A stretch of 64,000 bases of DNA from Hyperoplus lanceolatus (taxonomy: Eukaryota; Chordata; Actinopteri; Uranoscopiformes; Ammodytidae), in assembly GCA_026929865.2 (NCBI GenBank), contig CM049404.1, positions 10,834,501 to 10,898,500 of the forward strand, read 5' to 3'. Within the stretch, counting starts at the first letter, position 1. Each line of letters begins with the position of its first letter. A program made the position numbers and the translations under genes. Shown here one piece after another: positions 24,801-33,509 of the stretch. The notes below the pieces were generated by a model. That model did not search any database. It had not been told where the DNA came from and saw only the letters and a list, made by a program, of their open reading frames with translations.

Positions 24801-26199
24801 TTTTTCAACATATGAACAATATGATTACTAATATGATTATTACTTTTTCGATATTCTGAAAAATTATTGCATCCCTATTGGACTGTGAGTATGAATAATT
24901 GTTTCAACAAACACATCTTCCCATTACCCATCACTTACTCTCTGACACTAAACTAAGATATGTTATAAAATGGAGAAAGGAAGTGAATAGTCACATTTAC
25001 TAAGCGGGAACCAGTGAATGCCCGACAGGTCTGCGTGACAATAATGTTTAATTGATGTTCCTTCATCTTGAACTGCTGTTGTGTGAAACAGTCACTGAAC
25101 ATGTTTCTCTACACCCCCCCCCCCCCCACACACACACACACACACACATTTCCATGTCCTTCTCCTGTTGTTGATCTGATATCGTCATAAGTTGTTGGAG
25201 CTGCAAAAATTCATTGATTTATAGGACTAGTGGACCGAAATAAAACAGCAACAACTCAATTATAAATAAATCTAATTTCTATCCAAGATGCCAAACATTT
25301 GATCGTAAAAAATTTGCAAATTTTCTTGCCCTTACATTCAGGAATATTTGGGGTGGTTAAGCCATTTTTTACTCAACAAGTCATTGGATGACCTCACTGT
25401 TTGTTCTTGATATTGTTATCACTTAATTTTTTTTTTTTGATAAATCGATACACCACAACATGTTTTTCTGAATTGGCTGCGATCGTGAACATCCTCACAA
25501 ACACAAGATATTGCGATTCAATATAGGAAAACAATTGTTTTGTGACATGACTGAAGTGAGCTGATGGCGGCCATGCTTCCTTAATTCTCCCTGGCATGCA
25601 GTCATGATCAATGTGGTTAGTAAAGCATGACCCCCCCAACCCCCATCCCCATCTCTCTCTGTGGAGTCACTTGACTGATGCAAAGACTCCAACGTTTTCC
25701 CTCCCTTTTCTCTCATCCTTTATCCCTCTCTGGTTTACTTCTGCCCCCACACTAACCTCCCCACATACTCTCCATTCTCTCTCTCAGCTGAACTGAGAAG
25801 TTCTAATACCACATTATAAAACACTCCACCACAAGTCAAATTCCCCTTTTCAAAATGTTACTGAAGTAAAAGCATGTACATGTCATCAGTAAAAAAAAAG
25901 TATGCGTTGTGCTAAAAAGTGTTATCCTACTATATCTGAAGTTTCTGGATTAATATTTCTGATGGAGTGTATGCTGGGCATCCCTGCTGTATATGTAGAA
26001 GTATAGGTTGCGCTCCCATTACCTCCTTTATATACAGTTGGATAGTAAAATCTACAGAAATGCATCATGGTCTTATATAATATGTGAGAACCATGTATCA
26101 GTAAAAAGTCCACTTTTCATGAGCTCAGTTTTTTTCAGCTTTGTGGGGATGTTTTTTTCCCCAGCTGATCCAAGGGGGATTTTGAATAGTTTATTTAAC
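21801..26199. other. Noncoding region, no gene recognised
   Basis: Mostly AT-rich. It includes a GCATGTTAGCATGCTG-type dispersed repeat near 23150, a degenerate TTGATTAATTGATT-type repeat at about 24660-24870, and a short C-run plus (CA)n at 25114-25148. Confidence 0.5.
22945..23005 (+). mobile_element. SINE tail remnant (CTTTGGATAAAAG motif)
   Basis: AAAGTCGCTTTGGATAAAAG then TGTCAGCTAAATTAAA matches the conserved 3' tail shared by several fish SINEs and LINE2-type partners. The 5' part is not recognisable. Confidence 0.65.
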
Positions 26200-26569
26200 T
26201 TAAAGGTGCTGCAAGCGGAATGGTTCTTTTAGCTAACTTCCTGTCAGTTACTGCAGTTAGCAGTCCCCTCGCTCGTCCCTACGTCACCACATTAATGCAC
26301 TGCGGCTTCAAGCAGCGAGTTATCTAGCATCATCTCTGATCCATAAGTGTGATAAAACATGATAAAAACCATCAAAACAGACATTGGGAAGGATGTTTAC
26401 TTGCTCCTCCATTGTAGGCGCATAAACATTCACCCATCTGTTGCTCTGGCGTGCACCGACTGAGAGATCGGCTTAATGAAATGCGCACATTATGTAAGTG
26501 ATCACTGTATGAATAAAGAGTGATTTAACACTTATATTAACATAAATAAACCACTTACTTCACCTTTAA
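26200..26569. mobile_element. TTAA-flanked MITE, AGGTGCTG family, copy B (uninterrupted)
   Basis: TTAA-AGGTGCTGCAAGCGGAATG at the left and CCACTTACTTCACCT-TTAA at the right. It is 370 bp and is the empty counterpart of 14910-16630: at 26538-26539 the single TA stands where copy A carries the Tc1-type insertion. Confidence 0.82.
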
Positions 26570-29500
26570 GGAAAAGGAGAATTTTTTCTCAGTCCATTAA
26601 GGATAATGTCATTCTTCAGTTTATCACAGACCCTTGGAGATAAGTGGTTTTCACTGGACAGGAGGGGGATAAAACAATGTAATGTGTAAAGTGACTAGTG
26701 CCATAGGATGTCAGACAATCTAGTGAAGTAAAAAGTACAAATATAAAGAAACTTAATATGGAGTCTACTCAAGTTAGGACACGTGCAGTTCTTGGAAGTA
26801 AAGTAAATGTACTTTTTTTCACATTCCACCACTGGCCAGGTCTTTATCTTTGACATGGATTACTGAATCTTTCTTTCACTCCTTTATCACTCCTTCTCTC
26901 ACTGCTATCACTCCTTATTTTCTTCTCAACACATCTTCATTTGGCATGCTCCCGGTCAATTTGCTGTGCATGTTTAACCTGCTTATAATGCTGTTCAATA
27001 CTTACAGTGTTTTACTATTACACCAAATAATGTCCCAAAATCAGAATCAAAGATATGTTTCTGTTCAAAGCTATCACCTCAACATTGAAAAAGAAGATTC
27101 CAAGACAAGATGTGTTATGTGTACTACTTTTCAAATGTCCCTGCTTGTAGGGGAGAGTCTGCTGTTTGAACTTGAACAGCACTGAAACCACCTGTTTTTC
27201 TTTACATTTCCATACAGCGCATGACATTTCTTGTGTCATTAATAATAATGTTTGTGCAACATGGTGGCCCCCCTCCCCGCCCTTCCTCCTCTCTCCACGA
27301 GTGCGGCTGTTGTCACCTAAGCTCCGGACGGTGAACTCACTTTCTATATTTAGTCTGTTCATATAGTTTAGTCAAGCAGCTTGTGTGGCCGCAGCAGCGT
27401 CCTGCTATGTGGATGACGGTTCTGCAGAGGCTAGTATCAGCCATGGCAACAGTCTGGTCTGGTTCTGGCCCGGTCTGGCACTGCAATATGCCGCCAGTAC
27501 AACAAAGGAAAAAACCCTGAAAACCTTTCGCACATGTTGCTCAGTAGTATGGCTGTGGCAGGCATTGAAGGGGTTAATAGCAGTCACTCAGCATGCGGGA
27601 GCCGTGGCGGGCGGGCAGGCAGGCAGTGCAGAGGCTGACCTCTGACCTCTCAGGAAAGGAATGTGGAAGCTCTTTCATCCAGGACAGAAACTAAAGACAC
27701 CCGGGCGGTTGGAAAGTGGCAGTTCAATTCTGCTTTCAGCGTTTTTTGATTAGGGGAAGTATGCGGTGCCTCATTGTGTGAATGACTGTGCCGCCCGAGT
27801 GTTTGTCAAAGTGGCATCTGCCATTTTGGAACGAAGCTCCATCCTGCTGCAGCCGAGTGTTTGTGACTGTGTGGTCGCTGCAGTGTGATCGCTGGTTGGA
27901 AATGGCTGCAGCGACGTGCTGGCTATGAGGCAACGTGTGCTCTGAACTACAACCTACCACATGTAAAGTGTGTGTTTGTAGTTATGTGACCAAAAATGTG
28001 GTCATTATTACTGTCCATTTTGGTCATGATGAAATATTGAGCCTGTCATATGTTTCATGGTGATGTGTGACAAACTGTTCAGAGCAAATATGAACAATTC
28101 ACCATCACAGAAAACAAAGTATGACATCTTTAAATTTCACCAGCTGGAACCAGCTACTTTTAGAAATGTAGATTTTCAAACATTTATCAATTATAAAAAT
28201 GTTTGTTGATTCATTTTCTGACCATTGACTAATTCATTTACCAATTAATTTGTAACTTTAATCCAACTATAATGTGTTGGTTGAGGAGTCAGTATTACAT
28301 ACATTCCTCTCAATTAAAAAGATTGTTTTACTAAGAGTATCACTATTAGTAGCATTACATTATTTAATAGGATCTACTGCTACAAGAATTGTCTTTTTAA
28401 AGTGACAGTAAATATTATAATATTTTATCACGGATAGTTGGACATTTTAAAGACTTGATGGCAGTCTTATTTTGGTCTTCACAGTTCATGAGCATTAACA
28501 TAGTTTATTATTTATTAAAATTGAGTGAAACATCCCCAGAACAAAAAGCAAATCTTTTGCATTGCGTCACTGGATCAAGACAGGAATTCTGAGTGTCTGT
28601 TGTTAGAATCCAGCCTGTGTCTTTCCTCTCCTCAGACGATGAGGAGGAGAGTGCACATACAGTACCTGTTGTTCAAACCACTAGAAAGCACTTGACGGTG
28701 AAATAGTCCATTTTCCCTTTCCAAGTGCTTAAAGCACAAGTGCACCACATACTTCTCAAGCACGCATGAAAGCTGAGAACAGGTTTTTGAATCACGGAGA
28801 GGAGGAAAAATTTACCTTTTTTACTTTAGGCAAAATAGGGCAATAATAGATGAAAAGGGTCAAATTGAAAGTTTTAAAATCCATGTAGCTAACAACAGTA
28901 TAGTATATACAATGAATGGAACATGAATGATACACGTTTCCAACTTTCTTCTGCACTATATTATCTTTGATTAGCTGTGACCAAACTTTATCATCACACA
29001 GCTATTATTTCTGCATGTAAGGAACATTCAAATAAAAGAAGAAGCAATACATGAGGGATTTTGTATCATGTCAATTAGTTATTATTTGAATGCAAGTGTT
29101 GTGCAATGTTTCAAAGAACGCATTGTTTGAACATGAGGGCAGGTAGAGCTTGTGCTTTCTGTCTGTCACAGTTACTGCAGATTAACTGCAAAAAAAAAAG
29201 CAATGAGTGAACCGAGGGGTTTCATACAATGTGGGTAGTGGGAAAACACCAGAGGAACCTGGGGATTATCATTGATTTGATAGGTAAGGAGACACACTAG
29301 TTGCTCCTTTTGACGTTAAGAGCTTTTTGAGTTGCACAAACATGAGACAGGTTGTTTGGTTATTTAACTGATGTAATATCAATAACAGCGCGCTGGTTAA
29401 CTTGGAAAGCGGTGGAGTCCAAATGACCAAGATGTCAGCTCAACAACATATCTGTATTTTAAGGTGATGGCGGGTGAAGGAAAGGAAGTAGATTTTGGTT

Positions 29501-29884
29501 TAGCTAAGGCTGGCAGTGGCTTTTTTCCCAAGCTAGTTTTTACTTGATGTAACCTTCTAGTCTGATGTTGCATTGCTCATGAGAAAAGCATGTAACCTTA
29601 AGGTTGTAAACAGGTTTGAGAAGAACTAAATGGTGCTACTGATGTTGAAAGGCTTTTTTCACAAAAGACATGTCGGCAGGTAGCCTCACACAGCCAGAAC
29701 AAAATACAGCTAGTAGTCGACAGGTGACAGGAGAAGAAACACATGCGTTAATTATCAAATGACTGATGGCTGAATTCCATTTAGCGGCTTCATTTCCAGG
29801 GCTGCTTGTATTGTTCATGTTGGTTCACCAACCATGTCACTGTCATGACTTAATGGGTAAACACTTGAACACTACTTCAGAACA
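26570..29884. other. Noncoding region with a GC-rich patch, no gene recognised
   Basis: A GC-richer stretch at about 27370-27700 lacks repeats and contains a DR1 motif. The rest is AT-rich, with a degenerate repeat at about 28100-28260. No conserved coding exon is seen. Confidence 0.5.
27636..27648 (-). promoter_or_regulatory. Perfect DR1 nuclear-receptor motif
   Basis: TGACCT-C-TGACCT, which on the - strand is AGGTCA-G-AGGTCA. DR1 sites bind RXR heterodimers, HNF4 and COUP-TF proteins. It sits in an unusually GC-rich, repeat-free patch upstream of PLAGL2. Function is inferred from the motif only. Confidence 0.45.
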
Positions 29885-30180
29885 TAGACGGATTATGAGA
29901 TAATGGGCCCCTGGGCACAAACTCTTAAAGGGCCCCCCACTCCTCCCTATCCAGTCAGGTACACTGACTTTTCCAAACAGATACATACAATTAATGGCAA
30001 AAACATATTAAGGAAGTCAGTGTTTCCCACAGGATTTTGGGATACTGTGAGAGGGACCCTGGTTGTTGTTGGGGGGTCCGGGGGCATGCCCCCCCGGATT
30101 TTTTTTAAGCTTTTTAAAATAAAATGCATCAATCTGGTGCACTTTGAGAGGACATTTTAGAGGCTATATCAAATCCTGAG
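29885..30180. mobile_element. hAT-like repeat fragments with GC palindrome
   Basis: ATAATGGGCCCCTGGGCACA and, further on, CAGTGTTTCCCACAGGATT are typical of fish hAT-type elements. The block with CCGGGGGCATGCCCCCCCGG and ATCTGGTGCACTTTGAGAGG is also found at about 11150-11260. Confidence 0.55.
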
Positions 30181-30308
30181 ATGCAGAAGGCACATTATTT
30201 TTCAGATTTTTCTAAAACAGGCAGCACTCTTTACTCTGCAACTGTAAAAACAGTACAGTAGATTGGTCTGCATTTAGGAGGATAGTAATAGTCAGACTCA
30301 GACACATA

Positions 30309-30594
30309 TTAAAGGTGGAATCAGCAATTCTAGAGAACGCTTGTTGTAAAAATCACTTCATGTCAAAATCAGTGTCTCCTCACGACCGCTACCTGTCCAT
30401 GCTGTGTATGGCTGAATTATTTTCTGGTGTTAATACACAGCCTCGGCGCTGTAAACTGACATGTTGCTAGCTATGGTGGTGGATGGTGTTTGGAGATATT
30501 CACAGGTTGTGGATTGTGAGGAGATATTCACTGATTTTGACAAAAAGTGATTTTGATAACAAGCGTTCTGCAGAATCACTGACTACACCTTTAA
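30309..30594. mobile_element. TTAA-flanked MITE, AGGTG(G/T)A family
   Basis: TTAA-AGGTGGAATCAGCAATTC at the left; the inverted right end is TTAA-AGGTGTAGTCAGTGATTC. The TIRs run through AGAACGCTTGTT (about 38 bp). The interior has two GGAGATATTCAC words. It is 286 bp with no coding capacity. Confidence 0.82.
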
Positions 30595-32735
30595 GTTTCC
30601 ATGTTGGGAATACATAATGCAAGCATAATGATATCGCTTAGGCCAGTGTGAGTCATGTCGGCTAGTTCAGGCCCGAGGGGCATCCATGTGTGAAGTTACC
30701 GCTCCACATGGTCTGTCATGGTGTGTCCTTTGTTTTCAAGCTCTATTTGGTTTATTTCTATAACTTGACGGTGTGGATTCTCTTCATTGTACTGTATCTG
30801 CCTGTCTGTGTGCCTTTTGTGTGTATGTTTGAGCATGGCGGCTTGGGGGTTGGGGGAGAGAGAGTGTGTGTACATGATGCTGCATTCGGCGTGACCAGAA
30901 CTCTGTGTGTTGCATGTGCTGTTGTGTGCGGAGGAGAGAGGCAGGCAGGGCGACACGGCATGGTTCAGGCCAGGAATGTGCGACGTGGGTAGGCCGTACA
31001 ATAGAGCCGGGCTCCCTGAGGGTGGTCAATGGGACGGGTGTCACCCCCCTGCACCCTCCCTGCTGGGTGATGACCACCACACAACGCTACAGCTGTCAGG
31101 TCCTCTTATCCACCGCTGTAAACACACATGCATTAGGAGAACAAACACACACACCCGTTCTATGCACATGTGCATACGTGCAGAGGAAATGACATGGACA
31201 GGCACACGGCTCTCACATGTTCCGACACGCAGATACGCACTGGTGCATATCTGTGTAAACATGTAAATATAAATATCTTCAAAAACACTCCAGGCATGTT
31301 TGCCGTCTTTCTTAACTCATTGACCTCTCACACAGAAAGGATGCCTTCACTTTTGGAGTTGTGCGTGCGTGCGTGCGTGTGTGCGTGTGTGTGTGTGTGT
31401 GTGTGTGCGTGTGTGCTTTCTGTCTCATATGCCCACATGTGTTCGAGGTACTTCTAATACTCTTGGCTCACGTGACTCACGCTTTGAGATCAGTGTTTGT
31501 CCCCTCAACCTTGGACTTAGCTGCTGTGTTAGCTAGTCACAGAGGTCACTGAGGGTGAATAAGGGAATGCAGAGATGACAGAGAGTTCAGCCCACTCTCT
31601 GTCTTTTTTCTTTTAGCCAGTAGCTTTGGTGCATTTCTCAGTTATGTTTTGTCTCCCTTTTCACTTTGTCTGCAAGTGTTTTCGCTGGTGTCAAGATGTT
31701 CTTGAGTTCTGGTAGTGCTGGTTCTAGGAAGCACCCCCCTCCCCCCTCCCCACCTCCACAACCCTCTCTCTACTTTGGGGGTTGTGTGTGTTTCTGTGTT
31801 TTCCCAAGGATTACAGCACACTTATTCAGTTTCATAACAAGTACATACATGTATACACATTAACGCGCCGCACACACAAAGCTGGATTTGTGCACCTTCC
31901 TGTCACCTGAAGTCACACGATGTGGGATGAGGTTACATAGTTACATCCAGTCTACATGTACAGTCGATTATAAAAATAAAAGTATTGTGTGACTGTAAAT
32001 AAGAAAAATAATTCAGCTCGCTTATAATATGCAGCTCCTGTCATGTCAGACTAATCATTCGGCTCCCCCTAGTGAGCACAGAGGAAACTTATTTTGTGGA
32101 ATTTTCAATTGGAAAAATCATGATTCAAGTCAAGCTTGAATCATATGCGTAAATGGAATCTCTGTTTTTCAGAGCAGACTTGGTAGAAATTGATCATGAT
32201 ATTCACAAGTTAGTTTTAGTTAGTGTATAATCGCTTGAAAATAGGCATTGTATATCTCTACATTGGAGCGGTGTGCGCTGCCATGTTGCACCGCCATGTT
32301 TCTACAGTAGCACAAATCGGACAAATTTAACAGGCTTACGTGTTTTTTGATATGTAGCATGTGTCTGCCAGAAATGCACCTGGTTGGAAGACAAATAATA
32401 AGTACTATAGAATACTTAACTGAATACATATTCACCTTATCACTTGATATTGTGGAAAGACTTGTATTGAAGCAGTGGTGGATGGCACCATCTTTAGTAA
32501 CAAGCTTATTTTCCTTGTATTGGAAGCCACTGTAGCTTCTGTAAATTCCCCGAATGAAAAGGGGATAGAGACAGAGCATTGCAATCTAGATGTTTCACCT
32601 GAAGATGACGCCAAAATACACCATAACACAATGTTACTTGAATGCATTTTGTTACAGCTTTTTTAAAGCAGAAGACTAAAAGTCACCTTTTGTCAGCTAA
32701 ACATTCATGTTTGTAATGCTTATTCTCTCTTGCAG
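30595..32735. other. Noncoding region upstream of PLAGL2, no gene recognised
   Basis: Includes GC-balanced DNA at 30700-31250, a GT-rich tract at 31364-31417 and AT-rich sequence after 31900. No exon is supported. Confidence 0.45.
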
Positions 32736-33171
32736 GACAGTAAAAATGCAAAGCAGTGTTTCCCACTCACCGCCAACCATAGCAGTTGGGACTGGGTGAG
32801 GAGGAGAGAACGAGAGAGAGAAGGAGTGGAGCGACTGAAGCAAAGAACAAGAAAAAGAGAGTGCAGAGAAGAAAGCAGGACAAGTAGGTTATCAATAGGT
32901 AAAAAAAGGAATTTTGAGAATAATAATACGTTCATTAAGATAATACAGTATGTTGCCTCAAACTTGCGAACAGTGGGCTTCAAAGCATGAACCTTCTTTC
33001 TCACCACAGATTTGGCTTACCTTGATGTTTCTGCTGCATCACTGAATCTTTCTGCGAGCCGTTGGACAACTCCTTTTCCAAGACAAGCCCCCCCACAACT
33101 TCCCACGTTGAGCCTGCAGGGCAGGGGAGCCACAAGTTGAAGTTTCATGGCTGCGGCACTCTAAGGCTGCC
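32736..33171 (+). other. Possible PLAGL2 5' UTR exon sequence
   Basis: Directly upstream of the first coding exon are two acceptor-like sites: TTCTCTCTTGCAG|GACAG near 32735 and TTCTCACCACAG|ATTTG near 33009. A donor-like AG|GTAAAA lies near 32899. These could define one or two noncoding 5' exons, but nothing independent confirms them. The stretch also contains purine-rich GAGA DNA. Confidence 0.25.
33147..33164 (+). promoter_or_regulatory. Upstream ORF of five codons before the PLAGL2 start
   Basis: ATG GCT GCG GCA CTC TAA lies 7 bases upstream of the PLAGL2 ATG and in another frame. Its ATG has G at +4. If the transcript starts upstream of it, scanning ribosomes would meet it first and could be partly held back from the main start. 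This is an inference; the transcript start is unknown. Confidence 0.5.
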
Positions 33172-33509
33172 ATGGCAGCTGCTGCCGCCGATGCCTCACA
33201 CCGTATTACCGCACTGACGCCGGAGGAAGAGGGAAGAAGGACTGCCGCCAAACTGTTTGGGAGCGCTGCCCCGCTGCCACGGACAGACAGAGAGAGAGAT
33301 CGAGAGAGGGGGAGAGAGAGAGAGAGGGAAGAAGGAGGAGGAGAAGAGGTAGGGAGAGCAAGTGGGAACGAGTGTTTGGTGTGCGGGGCCCTGTTTGCCT
33401 CTCTGGAAAAACTCCGGCTTCACTCCTTGAGCCACACGGGAGAGAAACCCTACCACTGTTCGCAGCCACACTGTCTCAAGGCCTTCAGCTCCAAATACAA
33501 ACTCTTCAG
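33172..33509 (+). CDS. plagl2: PLAGL2 first coding exon (N-terminus, finger 1, most of finger 2)
   Basis: Encodes residues 1-112 plus two bases of R113. It opens with an alanine run, has an Arg/Glu-rich stretch at about residues 38-53, then finger 1 (C68, C71, H84, H88) and the first half of finger 2 (C96, C101). The exon ends KYKLF followed by AG|GTACTG. Splitting finger 2 between two exons matches the gene structure known in PLAG genes. Confidence 0.93.

Noticed and set aside
30690-31457. Cluster of overlapping open frames on both strands
   Set aside because: GT/GC-rich DNA with few stops; no conserved motif or splice signals in common.
32756-32768. CAGTGTTTCCCAC, a hAT-like terminus, just upstream of PLAGL2
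   Set aside because: No matching opposite end or duplication was found nearby, so it may be chance.
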